64,000 nucleotides of DNA, taken from the NCBI GenBank assembly GCA_018873225.1, contig JAEILZ010000003.1, forward strand, positions 3,038,001 to 3,102,000. The letters run 5' to 3'. Below, one piece after another: positions 13,115 through 23,640 of the stretch (positions are counted from its first letter, which is position 1; every line of letters begins with the position of its first letter). The notes beneath the pieces were generated by a model. That model was not told the DNA's origin, searched no databases, and saw only the letters and a program-made list of their open reading frames with translations. The translations under genes and the position numbers were made by a program. Origin of the DNA: [Phialemoniopsis] sp. UDSM-2020 (taxonomy: Eukaryota > Ascomycota > Sordariomycetes > Thyridiales > Thyridiaceae).

Positions 13115-15413
13115 TTGTTGGCTTCTCAAGGCCACTCTGCCGCGTCCGGTCACCACCCCGACTACTCCGCCTCCGAGAGCTCCGACTCCGAATCGTGGGA
13201 GGATACGGGTGACATTGCCGAGCAGCTGGACGAGGAGGACCCTCTGCGTCAACGAATCAACGATACCCTTGGTGACGAGATCCTCGCCGGCGTCATAAAG
13301 AAGCCTCACAAGCAGCATAAACGCGTTCACTACCACCACTCCGTGCCCTCGCCCCGCGGCCACTCTCCATCTCGCCGTGGAGTCGTTAATAAGGAGGCTA
13401 TCCAGATCCCCGATTCGGTAACCTATCGCGCGTCTAGAGCTGAACGCATCCTCGCCGCCATCATGACGGGCGGTTCCACTTCCATCCACGGCCTGACCGG
13501 CAAGGCCCTGATGTATGTCACTGCGCCCGCGCGCCGTACCTCTAGCGCTTGCGCGAGCTTTCACTGACAACTTGACCAGTTATTTCACTAGCATTTTTGT
13601 ATCATTGGGAGTATTCCTCTTCGGCTACGACCAGGGCGTTATGTCTGGAATCATTACGTATGTCCTACACGCCGACCTTTCCAGACCCCATCTTCAGGTG
13701 CTATGATATTGACATCGTCCAAGGGGACCGTACTTTGTTGACTACTTCAACCACCCGTCGAGAGCGGAGATTGGTACTATGGTCGCGATCCTCGAGGTCG
13801 GCGCCTTCATCTCTTCACTCGTGGTAGGTCGGGTCGGCGACATCATTGGCCGCCGTAAGACCATCCTGTACGGGTCTATCATATTCTTCGTGGGCGGTGC
13901 TCTGCAGACCTTTGCGACCAGCATGGGCATGATGATGGGTGGTAGAATCATTGCTGGCTTGGGTGTCGGCATGCTGTCTACCATTGTTCCTGTCTACCAG
14001 TCGGAGATCTCTCCGCCGCACAACCGAGGAAAACTAGCCTGCATCGAGTTCTCTGGCAACATCATTGGCTACACCACCTCCGTGTGGGTGGACTATTTCT
14101 GTGGTTTCATCCAGAGCGACTACTCGTGGCGTATTCCTCTGCTAATGCAATGCGTTATGGGAGCATTGCTTGGCCTGGGAAGCTTGATCATTGTCGAGTC
14201 TCCTCGGTATGGTTCTCTCCAAATTTTCAATTGCTGATAGACAGAGCTAATTTGTAGTAGATGGCTGCTCGACAACGACCACGACGAGGAGGGGATCGTC
14301 GTCATTGCGAATCTATACGGTGGCGGCGATATCCACAATCACAAGGCCCGCGAAGAATTCCGCGACATCAAGATGAACGTCCTACTCCAGCGCCAGGAGG
14401 GCGAGCGATCGTACTCAGATATGTTCCGCCGATACAAGACGCGCGTATTCATTGCCATGTCTGCACAGGCCCTGGCTCAGCTGAACGGCATCAACGTTAT
14501 CTCGTATTACGCGCCCCTTGTATTCGAATCTGCAGGCTGGCGCGGTCATTCTGCCATCCTCATGACAGGCATTAACGGCATTACCTACTTCCTCTCGACG
14601 ATACCGCCTTGGTATATCGTTGACCGGTGGGGCCGAAGGCTTATTTTGCTCAGTGGAGCTGTGATGATGTGCATATCACTTTCGCTCATATCCTACTTCA
14701 TCTATCTCGACATCAAAGCGACGCCGAACCTCGTGGTCGTGTTTGTCATGATCTACAACGCCGCTTTTGGGTATTCTTGGGGCCCCATTCCGTGGCTATA
14801 CCCCCCGGAGATTCTGCCATTAAGCATCCGGTCCAAGGGTGCCAGTCTGTCCACCGCGACGAATTGGGCCTTTAACTTCCTCGTGGGAGAATTGACGCCC
14901 GTTCTGCAGGAATGGATCAAGTGGCGTCTCTACCTTGTTCACGCCTTCTTCTGTGCGACGAGTTTTGTTGTTGGTAAGTGACTCGATGCCTTGGCATGCC
15001 GTGGAATGAGCTAACATGGAAATTTAGTCTGGTTCATCTATCCCGAAACCTGCGGTGTTCGGTTAGAGGATATGGACTCTATCTTTGGCGATGCTAGTAC
15101 GACAGCAGGCACTCCGGCGGGCATGGGCACCCCGGCGTTCGGCCCGGAGACTGGCTCGATGAGGGTTGGCTCGCCTGTGCCGTCGCTGGACATCCGTGGG
15201 CGACCGCCGTTTGGCACAAGCAGCGCTATTCCCGGTCTGGACATCGACCCTCCGGCCATCAACACCAATGACGGCAAGCCACAGTATGGCAGTGGCCAGA
15301 GCCCTGGCGGTATCTCGGGATGGCTCTCGAGAGTTGGTGTTTTCCGCGGCAACTCGCCTAGCGGGTCACAGCGAAGTGGTAGATATGCGCCTCTGGGCCA
15401 AGGAGATGAATAG
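13115..15413 (+). CDS. MFS sugar transporter with extended N- and C-terminal tails
   Basis: Plasma-membrane sugar:proton symporter family (SP family of the MFS), 12 helices. Exons are (5' uncertain)..13512, 13580..13657, 13724..14206, 14261..14973 and 15028..15413, all in frame. Visible signatures are FLFGYDQGVMSGIIT, RVGDIIGRRK, ESPRWLLDND, GINVISYYAP, DRWGRR, PWLYPPEI and YPETCGVRLEDMD. The start is unresolved: the frame is open upstream of 13115 without an in-frame ATG, so a 5' exon probably exists. The first in-frame ATG inside this exon is at 13463, which would cut off an acidic Ser-rich N-terminal tail (ASESSDSESWEDTGD) that looks coding. The C-terminal tail of about 120 residues is Gly/Ser/Pro-rich. 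Long tails suggest regulation or sensing, but whether it transports or senses is not decidable here. Confidence 0.9.
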
Positions 15414-15892
15414 ATGTAGAAGGAGTATTCGGGAGAACGGGTGCGTCTTCTTTTGGGACATCTAGACTTTTGCATATAGACAGCGCGGGAAGACCAAGTG
15501 CTGGGAAGCTCACGAGAACGAAATCTCAATAGTAATCAAGGGTGTAAAGAGGCTTGTTGTATCACCACAATTGAGCAGGACATGAGTGGGTTTGACGGGA
15601 ATTAGCAGTAGGCGCCTTTGTATGGGATGACACCTTGACAAGAGCCGCCAGTGTTTTGGTTATATTCAGTTGGGTGACAGGGCACTAGATCTATTGTATT
15701 GCTTATCACCCTCGTTGTTTCAAGTCACTTACATGAAGGTGCTGGTGCTGGTGATGTTGCATGTGATGTGCGGTAATGATGGTCTGTGCGCATCGCCATC
15801 TCAAAGCTCGCTCCGGTATACTTGATTGAAATCAAATCTCAACCCGCTTTGATGAACCACGTCTAGGCTTTTCCTCCGTCGGGTTCTCCAAC
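15414..15892. other. Intergenic region between MFS and LYR-motif genes
   Basis: About 480 bp between two same-strand genes. It should contain the transporter 3' UTR and the promoter of the next gene; GTGCTGGTGCTGGTGATG-like short repeats occur near 15,740. No gene seen. Confidence 0.4.
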
Positions 15893-16389
15893 ATGTCGAA
15901 GGAGGAACTCATCCATGCCTACCGCAAGCTCTACCGGGCAGGGCTACACGCGGTGCAGTACTCCAAGCCGGCGCGTTTTGTGCTTCGCGACCAGCTGCGC
16001 ACCGCGTTCCGTCAAGGCAACGCCGCGAAGGACTATGACAAGGACAAGGTGCGACGGACCGTGTGGTTCCTCAATGCGGCAGCGGAGGAGCGTGGTCTGG
16101 AGCACAGGATTGTACGGAACCTTTTGAGGACAGAGCACGCCCGTAAGAGGAGCACGGCGCCGACTGCGTGGAAGTCGCAGGCGAAGCGACTCGATCGCGA
16201 GCCCCTGACGTGAGTATTCGTGCCCGTCCGTCTACGCTGGTGGATGGAAATCAAATCGAACGTTGGTCATGGCTGACACTGCATGTGTGCTTGCCTGGCA
16301 TTAGGAACCCTGTACAGGAGTCTGCCTACGAATACTACGACAAGACGGTCAAGATGCTGAACGAATCCATGGGCCTATGTCTACGGTGA
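15893..16389 (+). CDS. Small LYR-motif protein (DUF1763-like)
   Basis: Two exons, 15893..16209 and 16305..16389, give 133 residues with an in-frame AC|G junction. The N-terminus MSKEELIHAYRKLYRAGLHA carries a LYR motif at residues 13-15 of the kind found in mitochondrial assembly and accessory factors (LYRM proteins). A basic helix with an aromatic stretch (RRTVWFLNAAAEERGLEHRI) and a LLRTEHARKR segment follow. LYRM proteins typically assist Fe-S or respiratory-complex assembly in the matrix, and the short basic composition fits. I recall a fungal family (DUF1763) of this pattern, but the exact function is unknown. Confidence 0.8.
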
Positions 16390-17819
16390 GAAGCCGCACA
16401 ACGACGAGCCTGATTGACCAAGTGCATCTGGAGGTGCGGAAGCCCGGCTTTCTTCGGCACTTGTGGTGCCGGGGCCGTTCCGAACCGCCTGTCTGCCAGA
16501 GCAGAGAGCCACTCATCCGAGTTCAGTGCACTTGTCCATTCATGGCAGTCTTTCTACTCGTATGGCCGGGAGGCCGCTCGCATTTTAATTGGTGGTCCGA
16601 CGAAGACGTGCGTGTAGCCCCCCAGTATCTGCTTAGCTGAGGTGCACTGGGCTGCCGCCGCCAAGGCAGGCCGTCAAGATGTTTTGGCTGGGACGTGGTT
16701 GCGTATTAGATGAGGATTGGAGCTAAGGAGGGGGAAGATCCCGCCCGGCTTGATGCTTATCTTTGCCCTGGTTAATGTCTTGGGCCGCTGATCTTCAGGC
16801 GGCAACACGAAGGGACTTTTTCTGTATATGTGGTTGCAATGTGCGCGTGCAATTGAGGGGGAATGGGTTCTCGCGCTCATCATGTATATACCTATAACAA
16901 AACCACATGCAAAGTTCCGTCACTGGTGGGGATGAATTGGCAGGCTGGCAGCAGTGTTGAGCCAATCTAGAAGGCGGGCGGTTGTTGGAAGAGAAGAAGC
17001 TATGGCATATTTACTCCGTCTGTAGCTCTCAGTGATGCCAAAACCCCGCAATTGACTCAGGTAGTTAGAATACCCCTACTATCCTACCACCATCTCGACT
17101 TATGCGCGTGTGCTATGATAGCCGAGCTGTTGCCAGTCAAAGAGCCAGTCAGGGAACCAGTCATGAGCCGTCCAATTCCTTGACATTGCTGTCACCTCAT
17201 CTCACCTTGTCCTCTTCTTTCTTTTTTTCTCCAAGACGCTCGCACGCGTGGTTTGCTACTTTGAGTGTTGGCGGTCAATTGCTGCTGTGTATTGTCCAGT
17301 CTGCACTTTACATTCAAGACAGCATCCCGCCAGCTTCAAATTCTATTCAGGTCCTCCAAACCTTCTTAGCTTTGGAGATCCGACCAACCAGACCCCACGA
17401 GCAGGCCGCCACCCCCCTCTGGGGAGCCAATCCATACCAGTATCAGAGCTCCAGCATTGTGACCCCGGCATCTTCTCCTCGTGTCACCCCGCAGCCAACT
17501 TCTTTTTCACCACAGCACCACCGTCACCACCACTATTTCTTGGCCACAACTCTACCGAGAATCACAAGCCTAGCGGGGGCTTCATCAGAAACATCTGCAC
17601 ACAGCGGGGTTTCTTGATGGCCCTTCCCCCGTCGTCAACACCGTCGATCCTTCGTGCCGCGACCGAGCTGCGAAGGTAAACTCTCAAAAAGGTCTCGGGC
17701 CCTCCAAGCTCGAGACCAAGTTCCCTTTGCCTAGGAGCGGCTGCTCCGACGAGGAGGACGAGGCAACTCGTCGACCTTCCTCTTCGCCAAGCACCCTCCC
17801 GGGCCACGGCAACAAAGCA
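16390..17819. other. Intergenic region before the mitochondrial carrier gene
   Basis: About 1.4 kb. The part from about 17,180 to 17,650 is pyrimidine-rich and likely a promoter or 5' leader. A short ATG-initiated frame at 17617 (20 codons, stop at 17,679) precedes the carrier and could be an upstream ORF. No gene is supported. Confidence 0.4.
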
Positions 17820-19260
17820 ATGCCCGCTGAGATCTGCGAGCATCAAGATGGTACACCAACAATACTACCTATCCGCCGCCCCATCATGCCTCCCCACGGC
17901 ACCAGCGCGACCGAGCTGCAGCAGCAGGAAAGCAGCACCACCAAGAAGACCAAGTCCCACGACCAGCATCACTCCTCCAAGCCCAAGCCGAAACGATGGG
18001 TGAAGCGGTACCGTACCGAGGTATCAGCTAGCGCCTCGAGCGTCCTCAGCACCGTCGCCGCCTTCCCCCTCGACAGCGTCAAGACGCGCATGCAGACCTA
18101 CAAGTACAATGGCTTCCTCGACTGTGTGCGGCAGACCTACCAGACCGAGAAGCTGAGGGGCTTCTTTCGAGGTATGTAGTCAACTTCAGTGTTGCTCCCC
18201 CGAACCTGCCTCCATGGCGATATCTGGCTACGGTCACTTACAGACGCGTCTTTGTGCTGACAATACCTTTTCCTGTGTAGGTGTGACCGCACCGATGGCG
18301 AGTGTGACCCTTGTGCGAACCGTCTCCTTTTCCATATACCAGCGATCTAAATACGCCTACTCGGACTGGCTTAAGAGGAAGTTTGACGTGGACGTGCTTA
18401 AGCACGTCAACACCAAAGGAACATATCCCAATTTCTGGTCAATATCGTGCTTTGGCGCCGCGGGCGCTACCGCAGGAGCATGCATAACTCTCATCGCCTG
18501 TGAGTGCCCATCCCCTAGGTCATCCCTTACTATATGAAGCATGGGGGAAGAGATCATGCTGATATATTGCGCAGGCCCATTCGAGTTGACCAAGTTGAGC
18601 GCACAAGTCTCGGTGTTGCTATCGGAACAGACACATTGCCCGGACTCTAAGAGTCACAAGGTCGCGGCGAGTTACCAGAACAAAGGCACTTTTAAGACGA
18701 TGGCCAATATCGTCAAGCATCGCGGCTTCACGGGCCTCTACACCGGCTTCAACATGCACTTGCGTAAGATCTCCCACTGAATTCCGAACACGAGAATCGC
18801 CAAGTATACTGACATCACCTGCAATTAGTGAGAGACAGTATCGGCACTGGAATCTACTTCATGACCTACGAGAGCGGTAAACAGCTACTAACCACCTTCG
18901 GTGGGGACCATGCGCATTCAAACCCCCTGGCCGTTCTCGTGGCGGGAGGTCTCTGTGGCATTGTCTCGTGGGCCATGATCTGTAAGGCCTGCTTATAGGC
19001 ATTTAATCGAAAAAAGCTATGCTAACCTAGTCGAAATAGACCCCATAGACTCCGCCAAGAGCATCTATCAGCGCAATGCCCTCATGTATTCCAAGGGCCA
19101 GACGGTCAAGCCGGTCAAGGTTGAGTTCTTCAAGAAGCACATGTACCGCGGCCTCGGCGTCTCCATGGGCCGCTCGTGCGCCGTCAATGCCATCTTCTTT
19201 TCGTCGTTTGAGTTTTGGAAGAAGCACATCAACGCCCTGCCCGACGATCCGCAGGCTTGA
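17820..19260 (+). CDS. Mitochondrial carrier family (SLC25-type) protein
   Basis: Five exons (17820..18171, 18281..18499, 18575..18763, 18829..18981, 19040..19260) encode 377 residues, with all junctions in frame. Three repeats carry the family signature: PLDSVKTRMQ at residue 83, PFELTKLSAQ at 192 and PIDSAKSIYQ at 306. Carriers form six-helix antiporters of the inner mitochondrial membrane; the substrate here is unknown. The second and third signatures deviate from PxDxxKxRxQ (Glu for Asp in PFELTK; SIYQ for R-containing ends), so the substrate class is not obvious. An unusually long, Ser/Lys/His-rich N-terminal tail of about 65 residues precedes helix 1. The ATG at 17820 is the first in frame after a stop-free region starting with TTG at 17727. 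Confidence 0.9.
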
Positions 19261-19804
19261 GAGAGTGAGGGGAGAAGGTGAAACGGAAAGAGACTGGCTG
19301 CATTACAGGGGTAAGAAATGGGACATCTACCCGACTTGGAGTGAATGGCGTTTTATCACAGCACCCCCCGGCTTTGAATTTGCAGGAACAGAAACTTTGC
19401 ATCATACCAGGGCCGCCTGGATGGAGGCCGGCCTACTTACATCACCCGCAAATGGTGGGGAAACATCATCACGGAGCGGGCCACGAGCGTCCTCCGCATG
19501 TATTGCTTGCATGTTGCTACGCGATGAGTCTTTTATTAAACATGTTTGCTACAGAAGTTACGTCTTGCTATCTAGTACATCCACCCACTGGCAGAAGGGA
19601 TCAGGAAAGGGAAATGCATATGCCCTTTGGTCACGGCTTTTACAAAGCTCAGAATAGGACCCGAATACATGATACATATTGAACATCACTCCCAAGGGGC
19701 TATGTCAGACATGTGATATTTGAACGTCATTCATTCTCCTTTCATTCTGGATGAATATCTCGCAATGTACTAGCTACCTGGCTACCGGCGCGGCAAGTAT
19801 TGAT
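19261..19804. other. Convergent intergenic region carrier / histidine-phosphatase
   Basis: About 540 bp between convergent stop codons, presumably both 3' UTRs. I see no RNA gene or repeat. Confidence 0.5.
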
Positions 19805-21590
19805 CTAATAGACACTGCCCGCAATGCTCTTGTCCTCCTTTTCCGCCTTGGCAAGCTCGTCGTCCACCTTCTCGAGCTCCTCGTCCACATCGCCATCGGT
19901 CGCCCGCTCGTGGTCCTCGCCGCAGTGCGAGCAGCGGCCCCCTTCGTAGTCGCTGCTCACAGGCGAGTCGCCCAGGCGGTTCGCCATCCTGTGCCGGCCC
20001 ATGCCGCTCTGGTCCCGCTTATGACCTGCCGCGCCGTTGGTCCCATTCGCCTTGCCGTTTGCCGTCGTTCCCTCGGGCACCGGCGCGCCATCCCCGTTGG
20101 CCTTGCCGCCGATCCCGGGTATCTTGAGCCGCGCCAGGCGCAGCCTCGTCTTCTCGTCCTCGGAGGAGTCGGCATCGCTCGTGTGGCCGCTGTACGTGCC
20201 ACCAAAATCCCGACCGACGTGCAGAAAATTCCGCCGCGCCTTGTCCTGGGGAGGCACAACGTTGGGTGACGAGCGCAAGCGATCCTCGACAGTGATGTAG
20301 GACGGAGTGCCGTCCGGTGAGGACACGACCTCTTCACGGGCGCGCGTAACGTCGATCTGAGGTGCAACGTCAAGGCCGCCGCTCTCGTCCGAGGCGAAGC
20401 GGCGGGCAGCGGGTCGGCGGGCAGAGAGAGATGAGGTCGAGTTGTTCGAGACGGGCGTTCCGTTGCCGTGCGTGTTGGTATGGCTGTGGTGAGAGCTATG
20501 GGTGTATCCATCCTTGCTGTCAGGGTAGATGTTCACGCCGTCGCGCTTAACGAGATCAGCGAGGTTAGAGCGAATCCGGAAGTCTTTGTCGTGGGAGCAC
20601 CCGTTGGGACAGCCTCCCCAACGACGAGGTACGATCGGCGAAGCGGTGACGGGGGTAGCTTTCTCAAGTTTGGAGCCCTCTTTGGAGCCCTCCTTGGACT
20701 CGTCCTTGGACTCGTCCTTGGACTCGTCTTCTTTTTGTTTCAATAACGCGGCTCTCTCTCGCCTGAGTTCCGACCAAGTACGTAGCTTGTTCTCAAGTGC
20801 GTACTTGCCGCTCTCTTCCTTGCGCATAATGAGGAACTCGCAGTGATTAACGTTGCGTAGGTCCTCAAAGTACTCCACACCCCAGTGATACCACTTCATG
20901 AGAAATACACGAGACATCAGACCGTGGGTGACTATATGGATTCGTGTCAGTGATGTCCGTTGTGACGGTCCAGTGGTGAAACCAATGTCTTACCGAGAAT
21001 GCAAACACTACTAAAGTCGTCGTCCCCAAACTGCCTCCACAAGCTCTCGTTGAAGCCAGAGATGCGGTCGTATGCGTCTGCAGCGCTCTCGCCGTTGGGG
21101 ATGCGGTAGAAGAAGTGGCCGTAGTCGGCACGCTCCTGCCACATGCGTTCCATCTCGGCAGAGCAGGGCTGGAAGTTACCAAAGTCCTGCTCTCTAAGGC
21201 GAGGCTCCTCGTACACCTTGATGTTGTTGCGCTTGAAGGGGGAGGGGCCGTCGTCGGGGTCGTTTGCGGTCAAGGTAGCCAGAATACCTTCTGTCGTCTC
21301 GCGCGTGCGGCGATAGGGTGAGGTGAAGAAGTGAAGGGTGTCGTCTGCCCGCAGCAAGGTGCGCAGCCGCCGGCCGGCGTCGTACGCTTGTTGCCATCCA
21401 TCTTGCGTCAACTTGACCCGATGGTCGGGTATGGTCTGGTGAATATCCCGGTTCTCTACAAAGTAAAAGAGGATTAGTCAAGTATCTTTGGACGGAACTG
21501 AGTCCTCGCCAGTCTCAAGATCGACTGGGACTTACTGTTGCCCTCAGACTGGGCATGTCTGATCAAGATGATGAGGCGAGGTTTTGCCAT
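19805..21590 (-). CDS. Histidine-phosphatase (phosphoglycerate-mutase-like) with long disordered tail
   Basis: Three exons (21536..21590, 20994..21455, 19805..20931) encode 547 residues, with phase-consistent junctions. The catalytic core has the RHAQ motif (Arg11-His12 in LIILIRHAQSEGN), SPYRRTRET, an EQDFGNFQ segment, PNGESAADAYDR and the second active-site His175 (VTHGLMSR). It then matches the fungal PGM-like group (MKWYHWGVEYFEDL, NCEFL-like HCEFLIM). The C-terminal region of about 330 residues is low-complexity. It contains KDES/KEGS repeats from a 12-nt tandem repeat (20,669-20,728) and two Cys pairs, GCPNGCSHDKD and RCSHCGEDH. The core suggests a phosphatase or phosphomutase of unknown substrate. 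The tail is not part of the family fold. Confidence 0.92.
20669..20728 (-). repeat. 12-nt tandem repeat coding for KDES/KEGS units
   Basis: Five near-perfect 12-nt units lie in frame within the histidine-phosphatase tail and encode repeated Lys-(Asp/Glu)-(Glu/Gly)-Ser tetrapeptides. Because the unit length is a multiple of three, copy-number changes would preserve the frame. Confidence 0.85.
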
Positions 21591-22793
21591 GGCTCGGATG
21601 GCGGGGTATCACAAAGAGCAGATGCTGCTGAAGGCTACAGGGCGGAACGGTTCAAGAGAAGAATAACGCTGTGCTGCTCCTGAGATCGAAGTCAAGAAAG
21701 AGGTGAATATCAAGAGTCGAGTGGGTTTGGGGGCAATCGCAGTAGTTGGTCTTGGCCTTGAAGCTGGTGGCGGTTATAGAAGAGGGGTCCGTTTCCTTCC
21801 GGCGACCGGCGCAAGGGGAGGAAGGAGTCAGTGCTTTATTTGTAAGTGCTTTGGAAGGAAAAAGAGTGTTGAACCGGTCAAATCACGATCGACGCGAGTG
21901 TTGGCATGCGTGTGTGTGTGCTTTATGTATCTGACAGACGCTGTGTAACCCAACCTTTGTTGGAAGTGGCTTTTATGAAGGAGGGTTCGATGTTGAGCCT
22001 AGACTTTCTCCTCCCACTTCGACGATGATTTGCGTTGCGGCCGCCGTAGCGAACGTTTCGTCCCGCTGAACCGGGGGCGTTTAGAGTTACGTTACGGGTA
22101 TTAATAGCTATGGGCGGTGGGCTCGAGACGCCGTCTGGTTTGTGGTTGACGGTTTCGTTTTGTCCTTTTTTGGTGAGTTTGGGTGTCACCGGTGGGAGAG
22201 TGTCTGGTAATATACTTTCTACGTACTTCTCGACACTTTTTTTGATTGCCCAAAACTTATGATATCGTCCATCCGATTCGACAGATTCAATGCCACCCTC
22301 CTCTCCCCTGGCCCGGATCTAACAGCCCTGCAGCAGCCAACCACCACCCACTAACTGTGCTCGTCCGGTTATCGAACCATGGCCGGCCACCTGGGCAGTT
22401 TAGCGGCATCAGTCCAGCTTTAGCGCTGGGGTAGCCCCTGCACTGTGCCCCCTACCCGATGACAAGCTACTTGCACCTCATCGAGCTTCTGATAGGCCGC
22501 CCCAAAATTTTTGTGTCTTATTCGCATTTGACAGGCAGTCAGTCAGCCTTCTCCAACCTCGACGATCAAAGACTCGCAACCCGTCTTCCCCGATACTCTA
22601 CTCACCTATATCTCGTGATCCTTCGAAGATAGTCGCATCCTGTTCTACAGTATCAAACTCAAGAGTCGCCCACCCATACGACCTAGCGCAAGATATCGTC
22701 CGCGTGCGCCCGGGCAAATCGCAAGGCCTCTCTCTCCAAACTTCCCCCGCCATCGAGATCTGCCTCCTCCTCCGGCGACCAGCCAGTCTCACA
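21591..22793. promoter_or_regulatory. Divergent region between histidine-phosphatase and PRKRIP1-like genes
   Basis: About 1.2 kb between divergent start codons, so it likely contains both promoters. A CT-rich leader lies near 22,540-22,790. I see no gene or recognisable operator. Confidence 0.4.
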
Positions 22794-23450
22794 ATGTCCG
22801 CCCCGGGCCCGGAGTCGATCCCCACCTCCGCTGACCCCCGCTCCAAGCGGCCGGTAAAGAAGCAGCGCGCCGCCCTCGCCAAGACGCCCGCCGCGGCGCA
22901 GGCCGCCTCCCTCGACGCCCTCTTCGCCCGCCCGGACCAGGAGATCCGCATCCCCGACGCCGGCGCCGTCGCCCGCCGCGCCGTGTCCGCCCACGCGCCC
23001 CCAGAGATCGTCACCAACGTCCAGGGCTCCAGCGCCGGCGCGGGCAGCGGCGAGTTCCACGTCTACAAGGCGAGCCGGCGGCGCGAGTACGAGCGCCTGC
23101 GCCTCATGGACGAGGAGCTCCGCCGCGAGCAAGAGGCTGAGGACTTTGAGGTCTCCAAGAAGGAGAAGGACGCCAAAGATGACGAGAAGACGAGGAAGAA
23201 CAGGGAGAAGAGGGAGAAAATGAAGGCGCGCAAGGCGAAAGCGAAGGCCGGGGGCGCAAAGAATGCTGCTGCGGGTGCAGGGACGCAAACCTCAAGTGGA
23301 ACGAATGGGACGGGCAACGTTACGAACAAGGCGGCGGGCGGAGATTCGACGTCAGCAGGGGGGAAGGGTGCGACGGATAGTCGAGATGGTGGTGATGCTG
23401 CGACCCAGGCAGCGCCAGCTACTGGCATTCTGATTCATGACGACGATTGA
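22794..23450 (+). CDS. PRKRIP1-like protein (DUF1168)
   Basis: A single exon of 218 residues from the ATG at 22794 (MSAPGPESIP). Upstream in-frame sequence lacks an ATG. Conserved pieces are KRPVKKQRAALAK, a LDALFARPDQEIRIP stretch, SGEFHVYKASRRREYERL and a long charged coiled coil (DEELRREQEAEDFEVSKKEK). This pattern is that of PRKR-interacting protein 1 / DUF1168, a nuclear protein found at spliceosomes in animals. The C-terminal third is Gly/Ala/Thr-rich and looks disordered. The strong C-ending codon bias causes a long antisense frame that I treat as an artefact. Confidence 0.86.
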   Translation: MSAPGPESIPTSADPRSKRPVKKQRAALAKTPAAAQAASLDALFARPDQEIRIPDAGAVARRAVSAHAPPEIVTNVQGSSAGAGSGEFHVYKASRRREYERLRLMDEELRREQEAEDFEVSKKEKDAKDDEKTRKNREKREKMKARKAKAKAGGAKNAAAGAGTQTSSGTNGTGNVTNKAAGGDSTSAGGKGATDSRDGGDAATQAAPATGILIHDDD

Positions 23451-23640
23451 AACATGTGAAGGAGCGCACGATGAAATCACGTCCCGGATTCAAAGAGTCC
23501 TCATTACAGGTGGCAGCCGTCCCGAAAACGCCGTTATTTTGCATGGTCTACCAGCGATTCTATGTGTAATACACGGGGTATGCCTTTTTGGTCACACGTA
23601 CAACATCATCGATCATTTAGCTGACTCCATAGTCCACCCG

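Noticed and set aside
17617..17720. Upstream ATG (MALPPSSTPSIL) as first exon of the mitochondrial carrier
   Set aside because: The available GTAAAC donor and AAG acceptor do not restore the carrier frame, and the intron would be only 45 nt.
22683..23288. 201-codon minus-strand frame over the PRKRIP1-like gene
   Set aside because: Low-complexity Leu/Ala/Gly composition produced by the GC-rich sense gene; no family match.
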